From an uncultured Roseibium sp. (GTDB lineage: Bacteria; Pseudomonadota; Alphaproteobacteria; Rhizobiales; Stappiaceae), in contig NZ_CANLVF010000001.1 in assembly GCF_947494555.1 (NCBI RefSeq), positions 186,001 through 250,000 on the forward strand: DNA of 64,000 nt, written 5' to 3'. The notes under the pieces were generated by a model. It made no database searches, was not told the origin of the DNA, and saw only the letters and a list, made by a program, of their open reading frames with translations. The position numbers and the translations under genes were made by a program. Each line of letters starts with the position of its first letter. Positions within the stretch are counted from its first letter, which is position 1. Of the stretch, positions 34,186 through 47,182 are shown piece after piece.

Positions 34186-36387
34186 ATGAGTGCGGACAGC
34201 GGCGCTTCACTAGAGGCACTCAGTAGCGGAAATCTAAATGACCCGTTCTCCGTGCTTGGACCGCATGATGTCGACGGAAAAATCTGCCTGACTGTCTTTC
34301 ACCCTGACGCGGACAAAGTAGAAGCGCTCGATACCAAAAGTGGAAAGCGTGTCGCGCTTCTCACATCGCAACCCGGTGCGTCGGGCGTTTTCCAGGCGAC
34401 TACCCGGCGCAAGCAGCGATTTGCCTATCGACTTCGCTTTACCCGTGGAGAAGAGAGCTGGGAGGCCGACGATGCCTATCGATTTGGTCCTGTTCTCGGC
34501 GAGCTTGATGAGTATCTGATCGGCGAGGGGTCCCATTTGCGGCTCTGGGAAAAACTCGGTGCTCACATCATGGAACACGAAGGTGAACGGGGCACGCATT
34601 TCGCGGTCTGGGCACCCAATGCCAAACGCGTGTCACTGGTCGGAGACTTCAATTCCTGGGACGGCCGCCGCAATGCGATGCGCAAATGCGGAAATACCGG
34701 CGTCTGGGAGATCTTCATGCCCGGATTGGAAGCAGGCACCGTCTACAAGTTTGAACTGCAGGACAGCCAAGGGAACCTGCTGCCCGAAAAGGCAGATCCA
34801 TTCGGGTTCGGTTCGGAGCACCCGCCCAAAACGGCTTCGGTTGTCAGGGACCTGCATCAGTATCAATGGCGGGATGAGAGCTGGCTGAAAACACGCGGTG
34901 ACAGCCAGCGGATCGACCGCCCGATCTCCATTTATGAAGTGCATCTCGGTTCGTGGCGCCGTGTTCCCGAAGACGGAGATCGTCCTCTGTCTTATCTGGA
35001 ACATGCCCGTGAACTTGTCGCCTATGCAAAGGATATGGGATTTACCCATATCGAGTTGCTGCCTGTTTCAGAGCATCCTTTCGACGGGTCATGGGGGTAT
35101 CAGCCTATCGGCCTGTTCGCGCCGACGATCCGCTATGGCACGCTCGATGAATTTCGCGCCTTCGTCGATGCATGTCACGGCGCCGGACTGGGGCTGATCA
35201 TCGACTGGGTGCCGGGACATTTTCCGGAAGATGAGCACGGGCTAGGGCGCTTTGACGGAACTCCGCTTTACGAACATGCGGACCCCAAGGAAGGCTGGCA
35301 TCCCGACTGGCGAACCTACATCTACAATTATGGCCGCACCGAAGTTCAGAATTTTCTGATCGCCAACGCACTCTACTGGATGCGTGAACACCATGTCGAC
35401 GGCTTAAGGGTCGATGCGGTGGCCTCCATGCTCTATCGGGACTATTCGCGGGCCGACGGCGAATGGGTGCCGAACGTGCATGGCGGGCGGGAAAACCTTG
35501 AGGCCATTGATTTTCTGAAACGTGCGAACACGCTCATATATGCAGATATGGAAGGTGTCGCGACCGTGGCTGAAGAAAGCACGGCCTTTCCCGGTGTGAG
35601 CACGCCGGTCGACTCCGGCGGTCTGGGTTTTGGTTTCAAGTGGAATATGGGTTGGATGAATGACACGCTTTCCTACATGCGTGAAGATCCTATCCACCGG
35701 AAGTACCATCACAACAAGATCGAGTTCGGTCTGCATTACGCTTTCTCGGAGAATTTCGTGTTGCCGCTCAGTCATGATGAAGTGGTGCACGGCAAGGGGT
35801 CGATCCTCGACCGGATGCCCGGGGACGGGCCTGAGAAGTTTGCCAACCTGCGCGCCTATTACGGCTTTATGTGGGGCCACCCCGGCAAGAAACTGCTCTT
35901 CATGGGCTCTGAGTTTGCACAAGGCTGGGAATGGAACCACAATGAAAGCCTTGGCTGGCATCTGTTGGAGAACGACTTGCACAAGGGCGTGCAGACCCTC
36001 GTTCGTGATCTGAACCGGCTATATGCGGACACGGCAGCGCTGCACGAACAAGACTCCAAGCCCGAGGGCTTTCAATGGATGGAGTCGAATGCGGACGAGT
36101 CCGTTTTCGCCTGGATCCGCCGCGGCTCGGCGGGCACGCGGCCGGTCCTGGTCGTGTGCAACTTCACACCCGTCGAACGGTTGCTCCGGCGGATTGGCGT
36201 TCCTGCCAAAGGGAGATGGATTGAACGGCTCAATACGGATGCAAATTGCTACGGCGGGAACGGGCTTGGAAATTTCGGTGGTGTGTCCGCCGATGAGATC
36301 GCATCCTCCGGTCAAGCATTTTCGCTTTGCCTTACGCTTCCTCCCTTAAGTACTCTGATTTTCGAATGTGAAGCACCGGAGGCATAA
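34186..36387 (+). CDS. glgB: 1,4-alpha-glucan branching enzyme
   Basis: The 733-residue GH13 enzyme makes alpha-1,6 branches. It has two N-terminal CBM48-like segments (residues about 18-110 and 125-215, the second with [26 protein letters not shown]). The catalytic barrel contains [48 protein letters not shown] with the nucleophile Asp, the acid/base Glu in [13 protein letters not shown], and [12 protein letters not shown]. The length and two-domain N-terminus match the long GlgB type. GAGGT precedes the ATG. Confidence 0.97.
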   Translation: MSADSGASLEALSSGNLNDPFSVLGPHDVDGKICLTVFHPDADKVEALDTKSGKRVALLTSQPGASGVFQATTRRKQRFAYRLRFTRGEESWEADDAYRFGPVLGELDEYLIGEGSHLRLWEKLGAHIMEHEGERGTHFAVWAPNAKRVSLVGDFNSWDGRRNAMRKCGNTGVWEIFMPGLEAGTVYKFELQDSQGNLLPEKADPFGFGSEHPPKTASVVRDLHQYQWRDESWLKTRGDSQRIDRPISIYEVHLGSWRRVPEDGDRPLSYLEHARELVAYAKDMGFTHIELLPVSEHPFDGSWGYQPIGLFAPTIRYGTLDEFRAFVDACHGAGLGLIIDWVPGHFPEDEHGLGRFDGTPLYEHADPKEGWHPDWRTYIYNYGRTEVQNFLIANALYWMREHHVDGLRVDAVASMLYRDYSRADGEWVPNVHGGRENLEAIDFLKRANTLIYADMEGVATVAEESTAFPGVSTPVDSGGLGFGFKWNMGWMNDTLSYMREDPIHRKYHHNKIEFGLHYAFSENFVLPLSHDEVVHGKGSILDRMPGDGPEKFANLRAYYGFMWGHPGKKLLFMGSEFAQGWEWNHNESLGWHLLENDLHKGVQTLVRDLNRLYADTAALHEQDSKPEGFQWMESNADESVFAWIRRGSAGTRPVLVVCNFTPVERLLRRIGVPAKGRWIERLNTDANCYGGNGLGNFGGVSADEIASSGQAFSLCLTLPPLSTLIFECEAPEA

Positions 36388-36416
36388 TCGGCGCTGCGAA
36401 CACGGGAGGAAAATGG

Positions 36417-37679
36417 ATGTCCATGCAAGATCAACGCAGTCTCGCTCGACAGGCGATGGCATTTGTCCTGGCAGGGGGACGGGGCAGCCGGTTGAAGGAA
36501 TTGACCGACCGGCGGGCAAAACCGGCCGTTTTTTTCGGTGGCAAGACACGGATCATCGATTTCACCCTGTCCAACTCGATCAATTCCGGCATCCGGCGCA
36601 TCAGCGTTGCCACCCAATACAAGGCGCACAGCCTTATCCGTCATTTGCATCGCGGTTGGGGTTTCTTTCGTCCTGAACGCAATGAATCGATGGATATCCT
36701 GCCAGCCTCCCAGCGGGTCAACGAGGAAAGCTGGTATCTGGGGACCGCGGATGCGGTCTACCAGAACATCGACATTATCGAGAGCTACGCGCCGAAATAC
36801 ATGGTTGTTCTCGCAGGTGACCATATCTACAAGCAAGACTACTCCAAGATGCTGGAGCAGCATGTGAATTCGGGCGCCGAAGTCACTGTCGGCTGCATAG
36901 AGGCGTCGCTTGAAGAAGCCAAGGGCTTTGGCGTTATGGCGGTCGATGAAAACGACCTTATTACGGCCTTTGTCGAAAAGCCGGCGGATCCACCCCCAAT
37001 GCCCGGCAATCCCGAGCAAGCACTCTGCAGCATGGGGATCTACGTCTTCGAGACGGAGTTTCTGTTCGACATCCTCAAAGACGACGCTGCGGACCCGAAT
37101 TCCAGCCACGATTTCGGGAAGGACATCATTCCGAAGCTGGTTGCAAAAGGAACGGCATTCGCACATCCGTTCAGCCGCTCCTGCGTGAAAAGCGGGCTGG
37201 AAAAGGAACCCTATTGGCGCGACGTGGGGACGGTCGATGCTTTCTGGCAAGCCAATATCGACCTGACCGATTTTACACCCGAACTCGATATCTATGACAC
37301 GGAATGGCCGATCTGGACGTACCAGGAACTGAACCCGCCTGCGAAGTTCATTCACAACGAGGCAGGCCGCCGCGGGCAGGCGATCTCGTCCATGGTGTCC
37401 GGCGGCTGCATCATTTCCGGGTCCAGCCTGTTGCGTTGTCTCATGTTCACCGGCGTGCGCTGCAATTCCTATTCGCGGCTCGAAGGTGTGGTGGCGCTTC
37501 CACACGTGGATATCGGCCGGAATGCGCGTTTGACCAACGTCGTGATCGACCGCGGCGTGCAAATCCCTGCAGACCTCGTTGTCGGCGAGGATCCTGAGAT
37601 GGATGCCAAGCGCTTTCGGCGCACGGAAGGCGGCATTTGCCTGATCACGCAACAGATGATCGACAATCTTGAGGCCTGA
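36417..37679 (+). CDS. glgC: Glucose-1-phosphate adenylyltransferase
   Basis: The 420-residue enzyme forms ADP-glucose from glucose-1-phosphate and ATP, the committed step of glycogen synthesis. It has [20 protein letters not shown] (nucleotide loop and catalytic Arg/Lys), [22 protein letters not shown], the glucose-1-phosphate site EKP in [10 protein letters not shown], and a C-terminal left-handed beta-helix ([16 protein letters not shown]). The N-terminal RRAK region corresponds to where allosteric activators bind in proteobacterial homologues. GGGAGGA precedes the ATG; an out-of-frame ATG sits four bases earlier. Confidence 0.97.
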   Translation: MSMQDQRSLARQAMAFVLAGGRGSRLKELTDRRAKPAVFFGGKTRIIDFTLSNSINSGIRRISVATQYKAHSLIRHLHRGWGFFRPERNESMDILPASQRVNEESWYLGTADAVYQNIDIIESYAPKYMVVLAGDHIYKQDYSKMLEQHVNSGAEVTVGCIEASLEEAKGFGVMAVDENDLITAFVEKPADPPPMPGNPEQALCSMGIYVFETEFLFDILKDDAADPNSSHDFGKDIIPKLVAKGTAFAHPFSRSCVKSGLEKEPYWRDVGTVDAFWQANIDLTDFTPELDIYDTEWPIWTYQELNPPAKFIHNEAGRRGQAISSMVSGGCIISGSSLLRCLMFTGVRCNSYSRLEGVVALPHVDIGRNARLTNVVIDRGVQIPADLVVGEDPEMDAKRFRRTEGGICLITQQMIDNLEA

Positions 37680-37680
37680 C

Positions 37681-39135
37681 ATGAACGTCCTCCTTGTTGC
37701 TTCCGAATGTGCTCCATTCGTCAAGACCGGAGGACTTGCCGATGTGGTCGGGGCCTTGCCCAAGACCCTGATCGCGACAGGCGTCGATTGCCGGGTCATT
37801 CTGCCGCTCTACAGAAATCTGCAAGGTCTTCGCGAATTGGCCACGGCAGAGACTGATCTGGGTACGCTGTTTGGAGGCCCCGCGCGCCTCATTGCGGTGA
37901 ATGCGGAAGGCGTATCGCTCATCCTTCTGGATGCTCCTGAATTGTTCGACCGGGGTGCTGGTATCTACCTGGACGAAACGGGGCAAGACTGGCCGGACAA
38001 CGCCCAAAGATATGCGGCTCTGTGCAAGGCGGCCGTTCATGTCGCGCAAAAGGGCTTCGACGGCTGGGAGCCCGACTTGCTGCATGCGCATGACTGGCAG
38101 GCCGGGTTGGCGCCCTGGTATCTGCGTCAGGCAGGATCGGCATTGCCATGCATTATGACGATCCACAACATTGCGTTTCAAGGGCTTTTCCCCAGTGAGA
38201 TCGCCGACGAACTGAGCCTGGATCCCTCGGGGTTTTCTCCGGACGGATATGAGTATTACGGCAAGATCAGCTTTCTGAAAGCCGGGATCGTCGCGTCTGA
38301 ACGAATTACAACGGTCAGTCCGACCTATGCACGCGAGCTGATGTCCGAAGAATTCGGGATGGGCTTCGAAGGTTTGCTGCAATCCCGCAAGTCCGACCTT
38401 GTCGGAATTCTCAACGGAATTGATCTCGAGGCGTGGGATCCCCAAACAGATGAAGCGATTGCCGTCAATTACAATGCGCGCGCGCTCAAACGCAAAGCCG
38501 TCAATCGGGATGCGCTGGAAAAAAGGTTCAGCCTCGACGCCAATCAGCATGCTCCCCTGTTTTGTGTGATAAGCCGGCTAACGGAGCAAAAGGGTCTCGA
38601 TCTGCTTTTGGCGGCCCTTCCTGTACTTGTCGGTCGGGGCGCGAGGCTGGCTCTTCTGGGCAGCGGTGAGAAGAAACTGGAGGACGCCTTCCGGCAAGCC
38701 GCGGTCGCGCATGCCGGTGCGGTCGGCACGATCATCGGCTATGACGAGAAACTCTCGCACCTGATGCAGGCTGGCGCTGACGCGATCCTGGTTCCGTCGC
38801 GTTTCGAGCCTTGCGGCCTCACGCAGCTCTACGGACTTCGATACGGAACAGTGCCGGTCGTTTCGCACACCGGCGGCCTTGCCGACACCGTGATTGACGC
38901 CAACGACGCAGCGATACGGGCCGGATGTGCAACAGGATTTCAGTTCGCACCGGTCACACTTGCCGGGATGGTCGATGTGATAGATCGCGTTTGTGACATG
39001 TTTTCAGATCAAAAGAGCTGGTCGGCCCTGATGCGCAATGCGATGCGGCATCAGGTTGGTTGGGAAACATCGGCTGCCGCCTATTCCGACCTTTACCGAT
39101 CAGTGTTGAACGGCCTCGAAGAGGGCGCTGAATGA
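37681..39135 (+). CDS. glgA: Glycogen synthase (ADP-glucose dependent)
   Basis: The 484-residue GT5 enzyme extends alpha-1,4 glucan from ADP-glucose. It has the N-terminal KTGGLADVVGALPK donor-binding motif, HAHDWQAGLAPWYL, TIHNIAFQG, GILNGIDLEAWDPQTD and the C-terminal SRFEPCGLTQLYGLRYGTVPV with the conserved EX7E region. The ATG at 37681 lies 1 base after the glgC stop, and TTGAGG in the end of glgC is the ribosome site. A TTG 12 bases upstream would overlap glgC and was rejected. The stop overlaps the glgX ATG. Confidence 0.97.
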   Translation: MNVLLVASECAPFVKTGGLADVVGALPKTLIATGVDCRVILPLYRNLQGLRELATAETDLGTLFGGPARLIAVNAEGVSLILLDAPELFDRGAGIYLDETGQDWPDNAQRYAALCKAAVHVAQKGFDGWEPDLLHAHDWQAGLAPWYLRQAGSALPCIMTIHNIAFQGLFPSEIADELSLDPSGFSPDGYEYYGKISFLKAGIVASERITTVSPTYARELMSEEFGMGFEGLLQSRKSDLVGILNGIDLEAWDPQTDEAIAVNYNARALKRKAVNRDALEKRFSLDANQHAPLFCVISRLTEQKGLDLLLAALPVLVGRGARLALLGSGEKKLEDAFRQAAVAHAGAVGTIIGYDEKLSHLMQAGADAILVPSRFEPCGLTQLYGLRYGTVPVVSHTGGLADTVIDANDAAIRAGCATGFQFAPVTLAGMVDVIDRVCDMFSDQKSWSALMRNAMRHQVGWETSAAAYSDLYRSVLNGLEEGAE

Positions 39136-41227
39136 ACAAACGAATGCTTCCGGGCTCCTTCACCAGGCTCGGCGCTCATTTTGACGGTGACGGCACGAAT
39201 TTCGCGCTCTTCTCCGCCAATGCACAAAAGGTGGAGCTGTGTCTGTTTTCCGATGACGGGTTGACCGAAACAGCTAGATATCTTTTGCCTGAACGCAGCG
39301 GTCCCGTCTGGCACGGGTATCTGCCCGGTCTCCGTTCCGGAACACTTTACGGATACCGGGTGTATGGCCCCTATGCACCCGAACACGGTCACCGCTTCAA
39401 CCCGTTCAAGTTGCTCCTGGATCCTTACGCCCGCGAATTTCGGGGTGCGTTCCGTCAACATGCGGCATTGCTTGGGTTCAATCCTGACGACCCTGCTGGA
39501 GACCTTTCGTTCAGCAAACTGGACAGCGCTCCATATGTTCCCAAATGCGTAGTGCCTTCACCTGACGATCTTGTCCCTGCGGATGTGCGGCCGGCGTGCC
39601 GAGCGGAGGAGGTGCTGATCTACGAAGCGCATGTGAAGGGGCTGACAATGCAGCACCCGAGCGTACCGGATGATGTGCGAGGCACCTACGACGGTCTCGC
39701 GTCAGAAGCGGTGATCGAACATCTGCAAAAGCTTGGTGTCACATCGATCGAGCTGCTGCCGGTACATGCATTCGTCGACGATGACTTCCTGATCAGGAAG
39801 GGGCTGCGAAACTACTGGGGTTACAACACGATCGGGTTTTTCGTACCCGAACCCCGTTACCATGGGCCGACCGGCCAATCCGGATTTCGCGACATGGTCA
39901 AGCGGTTTCATGCCGCCGGCATCGAGGTCATCCTGGATGTCGTCTACAATCACACCGCCGAAGGGGATCACCGCGGACCGACGCTGGGGTTCCGCGGCAT
40001 CGACAATGCATCGTATTACCGTCTGATACAGGGTCAATCGCGCTACTATGTAAACGACACGGGAACCGGCAACACGATCAATGCGGCACATCCCTACGTA
40101 CTCAGAATGATCCTGGACAGTTTGCGCTATTGGGTTGAAGTCATGGGTGTCGACGGTTTTAGGTTCGACCTGGCGACGACGCTGGGTCGTGAAGCGCATG
40201 GCTTCGATTCGCGCAGTGGGTTTTTTGATGCATTGCGTCAGGATCCGGTGCTGGCAAATGTCCGCCTTATTGCCGAGCCGTGGGATATCGGTCCGGGGGG
40301 ATACCAACTGGGCCGGTTTCCTCCCGAGTTCGGGGAGTGGAACGACAGATTTCGCGACACCAGCCGAAAGTACTGGCGCGGAGACGATCACAGCGCCCAG
40401 GAGCTAGCGGGATGCGTGCTTGGTTCGGCGGGGCATTTTGACAAGGACGGCAGGCGGGCCGTGTCGTCTGTCAATCTGGTGACCGCACATGACGGTTTCA
40501 CGCTTGCTGACGTCACCCGCTATTCCCGTCGCCACAATCTCGACAATGGTGAAGACGGGCGAGACGGCCACAACGCCAATTTCAGTGACAATTTCGGCGT
40601 TGAGGGTGCGAGCGACGATCCCGGTATTCAAGCCCGGAGGTCCCGCCGGCAGCGCAATCTGCTGGCAACCCTGTTCTTGTCGCAGGGCACGCCGATGCTG
40701 CTCGCCGGTGACGAGATAGGGAACAGCCAGAACGGCAACAACAACGCCTATTGCCAGGATAATCCGATCGGATGGATCAACTGGGAGGACCGGGACGAAA
40801 CTCTGCTCGAATTCGTCAGGGGCCTTGCCGCCTTGCGTCGGACCCATTCAAGCTTGCGTCAGTCACGTTTTCTGCATGGCGCTTCACGTGAACTCGACGG
40901 CTTGCGGGATGTCGAATGGCTCGACTTTGATTGCAGGCCGTTGGACTGGCGCGATCCCGGGCTTTCCAAATTCGCCCTGATCCTGCGAGGGTCTGGAGAG
41001 CTCCCTCCTGAAAACCAGGTGCATGACACGTTGCTTCTCCTGTTCAATCGGGATGAAGACAGTCTTCCGGCGACGCTGACGAGCGCACCCTCCGGATACA
41101 GATGGCAGCTCGAACTCGACACATCGGAAGCCGATGCGTTCCTGAAGACGAGATTGCCGAATGGAAGTCTGACCGTTCAAGGTCAATCGGTCGTGGTTCT
41201 GGCGCTTGCGCCTGAGAGTGACCTCTC

Positions 41228-41231
<4 letters not shown>
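39132..41231 (+). CDS. glgX: Glycogen debranching enzyme
   Basis: The 699-residue GH13 isoamylase-type enzyme has an N-terminal CBM48 (FTRLGAHFDGDGTNFALFSANAQKVELCLF), YEAHVKGLTMQHP, RNYWGYNTIGFF, VILDVVYNHTAEG, GVDGFRFDLATTLGRE with the nucleophile Asp, and LIAEPWDIGPGGYQLGRFP with the acid/base Glu. It removes short alpha-1,6 branches left by GlgP and yields maltodextrins, which MalQ, encoded next, can disproportionate. Both ends overlap neighbours by ATGA, which shows tight co-translation. Confidence 0.95.
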
Positions 41232-44864
<3,633 letters not shown>

Positions 44865-44943
44865 TGGTCCGATGAGCGTGTTGCGCGGGCGCTGGTCAAC
44901 GCTCCGCATCAGGATTTTTTGGGGTTTTGAAACGTTAATATGT

Positions 44944-44976
44944 CCCACGGATTGCGAAGTCCGTGGGCAGTTTTTT
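44944..44976 (+). terminator. Factor-independent terminator after pgm
   Basis: A perfect 8-bp stem (CCCACGGA 44944-44951 with TCCGTGGG 44960-44967) and an 8-base loop are followed by CAG and T6 (44971-44976). This should end the glycogen operon and insulate nasT downstream. The loop has eight bases, so it is not an ANTAR-type hexaloop. Confidence 0.85.
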
Positions 44977-45061
44977 GCCGCATTGCGAAAGGCCGGTGTG
45001 AAAATATTCCGCACTGCAGCAAAAAGATTGCATAAAAAATAGCACTGCGCATAATGCGGGC

Positions 45062-45649
45062 ATGAGCAGTGGCATTTCGATCCTCGTCATTGATGATAAC
45101 AAGATCCGCGCGTCCATCATCGAAGAGGGGCTTCGTGATGCCGGACACGACGCGGTTATTCTCGTGCATCAGATGGACGGCCTCGTTCGTCAGATCGCGG
45201 ACATCAATCCGGACGTGATCGTCATCGACCTGGAGAACCCCAACCGGGACCAGTTGGAACATATGTTCCAGGTATCGCGCGCGGTTCAAAGACCCATTGC
45301 CATGTTCGTGGACAAGGCCGACAGCCAGTCAATCGAAGCCGCTGTGGACGCCGGCGTGTCCGCCTATGTCGTCGATGGTCTCAAGCGGGAGCGGGTCAAG
45401 CCCATCCTGGATATGGCGGTCAGCCGTTTCAATGCGTTTTCCAAACTTTCCAAGGAACTGGAAGACGCGCGCACGGAGTTGGCCGACCGGAAAACCATCG
45501 ATCGTGCGAAAGGCATCTTGATGAAGTCCAAGGGCCTGTCGGAGCAGGCTGCCTATGACCTTCTTCGTCGCACGGCCATGAACCAGAGCCGAAAAATCAT
45601 CGACGTGGCGCAAAGCCTCGTTATTGCCAGCGGATTGCTGGGAGATTGA
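45062..45649 (+). CDS. nasT: ANTAR-domain antitermination regulator of nitrate assimilation
   Basis: The 195-residue protein has an N-terminal receiver-like domain (ILVIDDNKIRASIIEEGL; putative phospho-site position D56 in VIVIDLENP), a connecting coiled coil at about 125-145, and a C-terminal ANTAR domain (RKTIDRAKGILMKSKGLSEQAAYDLLRRTAMNQSRKIIDVAQSLV). In characterised NasT systems the free protein binds paired RNA hairpins and prevents termination ahead of nitrate genes, while NasS holds it inactive without nitrate. The matching leader RNA lies at 47018-47129. nasS follows directly. Confidence 0.93.
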   Translation: MSSGISILVIDDNKIRASIIEEGLRDAGHDAVILVHQMDGLVRQIADINPDVIVIDLENPNRDQLEHMFQVSRAVQRPIAMFVDKADSQSIEAAVDAGVSAYVVDGLKRERVKPILDMAVSRFNAFSKLSKELEDARTELADRKTIDRAKGILMKSKGLSEQAAYDLLRRTAMNQSRKIIDVAQSLVIASGLLGD

Positions 45650-45710
45650 CCATGTCAACTGGAACAATCAGCCGGGGAGGGGCGGAGCAATTGGAGATCG
45701 GAGAAAAGTG

Positions 45711-46817
45711 GTGGGGCAGCTGACACCTGTAATCGCGGGCTTCATTCCGCTGTTGGACAGCGCGGTTCTGGTTGCCGCCAAGGAGATCGGTTTCGCCGAG
45801 GAAGAAGGCATCGCGCTGAAGCTCGTGCGTGAAACTTCCTGGGCGAACATCAGGGACCGGGTGGCCGTCGGACATTTTGATGTCGCGCACATGCTCGCCC
45901 CGATGCCGATTGCGGCTACCCTGAACCTGACAAGTCTCGCTGTGCCTATGCTGGCGCCAATGGTTCTGGGGCTGGGAGGAAATGCAATCACGGTCTCCAC
46001 AGCACTCTGGCAGAACATGCTGGACGAGGGCGCAGACCGAAACGGCGATCCGGCATCGACCGGAACTGCGATTGCAAATGTCGTGGCGGCGCGATTGAAA
46101 ACCGGCGGAAGCCCGCTTCGATTTGGCGTCGTACATCCGTTTTCCGGTCATGCCTATGAGTTGAGGCACTGGCTTGCCGCCGCTGAAATCGATCCGGACA
46201 AGGATGTTGAGATTACCGTTCTGCCGCCCCAGCTTATGGCTGATGCCCTGGCTGCCCGGCAGCTCGACGGCTATTGTGTGGGCGAACCATGGAACACCGC
46301 CGCAGTGGCTGCGGGCACGGGCCGTATTGTCACCTACAAACAGGCGATCTGGCCGGATAGTCCTGAAAAAGTCCTTGGCGTCACACGCAAATGGGCGCAA
46401 GCCAGCCCTGACGTCTTGGCGGCGTTGATGCGCGGCATGTCGAAGGCTGCGGACTGGTGCGCCGATCTTAAAAATGTGGATCGGTTGACCGGCATCCTGT
46501 CGGGTCCTGACTATCTCGCGTGCGATCCGGACCTGTGCAGCCCGGCGCTCAGCGGAAACATGCGATTTGGTGCGACCACGTCAAAAACACTCCCGGATTT
46601 TCTGTCCTTTTCAGGCGGGCCTGCCGCTGCCCCGTCACCGGCTCAGGGCAAGTGGTTCTACGAGCAGATGGTACGGTGGCACCAGGCAACATTCAGTGCC
46701 GCTGCAGAGGCAGAGGTCGTCAGGATTTTTTCTCCGGCAACCTATCAGGCCGCGTTGAATATCGACCGACTGCCTTCCGAAAAGTCTATTCGGCTGTTCG
46801 ACATGGTTTCGCTGTGA
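45711..46817 (+). CDS. nasS: Nitrate/nitrite-sensing NrtA-like protein NasS
   Basis: The 368-residue protein is homologous to the NrtA substrate-binding protein encoded at 47183 but lacks a signal peptide, as expected for the cytoplasmic sensor NasS that sequesters NasT. Shared features are AGFIPLLDSAVLVAAKEIGFAEEEGI, FDVAHMLAPMPIAA, FGVVHPFSGHAYELRHWLAAAEI, and [23 protein letters not shown]. The start is uncertain: GTG 45711 (or 45708) follows CGGAG. A well-placed ATG at 45652, right after the nasT stop with its own GGGAGA, is in another frame and stops after 23 codons. One extra A in the AAAA at 45704-45707 would join that ATG to the nasS frame. Confidence 0.88.
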   Translation: MGQLTPVIAGFIPLLDSAVLVAAKEIGFAEEEGIALKLVRETSWANIRDRVAVGHFDVAHMLAPMPIAATLNLTSLAVPMLAPMVLGLGGNAITVSTALWQNMLDEGADRNGDPASTGTAIANVVAARLKTGGSPLRFGVVHPFSGHAYELRHWLAAAEIDPDKDVEITVLPPQLMADALAARQLDGYCVGEPWNTAAVAAGTGRIVTYKQAIWPDSPEKVLGVTRKWAQASPDVLAALMRGMSKAADWCADLKNVDRLTGILSGPDYLACDPDLCSPALSGNMRFGATTSKTLPDFLSFSGGPAAAPSPAQGKWFYEQMVRWHQATFSAAAEAEVVRIFSPATYQAALNIDRLPSEKSIRLFDMVSL

Positions 46818-46989
46818 ATCCGTTCAGTGCAAAGCCTGCCCGGAAGCCGGATCGCGGTATTGCGCTGCACAAAAATCCATCATCTGCCTCAGACCTTAGC
46901 CAAGAAATCGTGCAATGCGAGGGATGATTAATTTCTGACCAGCAAGCTAACCGCCTCGAAAACCGGAGAAAAGCGCGTTTCGAACAAGT

Positions 46990-47005
46990 TGGCACGCTTC
47001 GTGCT
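46990..47005 (+). promoter_or_regulatory. Sigma-54 (-24/-12) promoter of the nrt-nir-nas operon
   Basis: TGGCACGCTTCGTGCT has GG at 46991-46992 and GC at 47003-47004 separated by exactly 10 bases, and matches the RpoN consensus TGGCACG-N4-TTGCW in 11 of 12 defined positions. Transcription should begin about 12 bases after the -12 element, near 47015-47017, just before the first leader hairpin. NtrC is the expected activator, but I found no convincing NtrC dyad upstream. Confidence 0.85.
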
Positions 47006-47017
47006 TTGATAATCGCA

Positions 47018-47061
47018 GGGCCAACGATGGCCTAAATCATATCGCGTCCATTGATGGGCGC
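47018..47061 (+). promoter_or_regulatory. ANTAR (NasT) target: tandem A1/G4 hexaloop hairpins
   Basis: Hairpin P1 pairs GGCC 47019-47022 with GGCC 47029-47032 (plus a G-U pair outside) and exposes the loop AACGAT (47023-47028). Hairpin P2 pairs GCGTCC 47044-47049 with GGGCGC 47056-47061 (one U-G pair) and exposes ATTGAT (47050-47055). Both six-base loops have A at position 1 and G at position 4, the defining bases of ANTAR target RNAs. The pair lies right after the predicted sigma-54 start site and just before the terminator at 47069. Confidence 0.9.
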
Positions 47062-47068
47062 TCTGGCA

Positions 47069-47129
47069 AAGCCGCCGTTCTGATCTGTCTCCTCTCCTCC
47101 CATGAGCAGATCAAAACGGCGGCTTTTTT
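47069..47129 (+). terminator. Leader terminator controlled by NasT
   Basis: A 19-bp stem with a single C-A mismatch (47069-47087 with 47107-47125) encloses a 19-base pyrimidine-rich loop and leads into T6 (47124-47129). It lies between the ANTAR hairpins and nrtA, so it should stop transcription unless NasT binds P1/P2. It contains an ATG at 47102 that is therefore unlikely to start translation. Confidence 0.92.
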
Positions 47130-47182
47130 ACTTGGAGTTCAGCGTTCGCAAGAAGGGCGCGAAAGACAAGAGGGAACAGGAC

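Noticed and set aside
36312..37799. 495-codon open frame on the minus strand
   Set aside because: It is the antisense shadow of glgB/glgC, whose products have full family motifs; the shadow protein resembles nothing and has no ribosome site.
44944..44967. Hairpin before nasT as a possible ANTAR target
   Set aside because: The loop has eight bases and does not show A1/G4 in a six-base loop; a T6 tract follows, so it is a plain terminator after pgm.
45652..45723. 23-codon frame starting at ATG 45652 as a small gene
   Set aside because: It has a ribosome site but no recognisable product; it is better explained as the displaced start of nasS or as chance.
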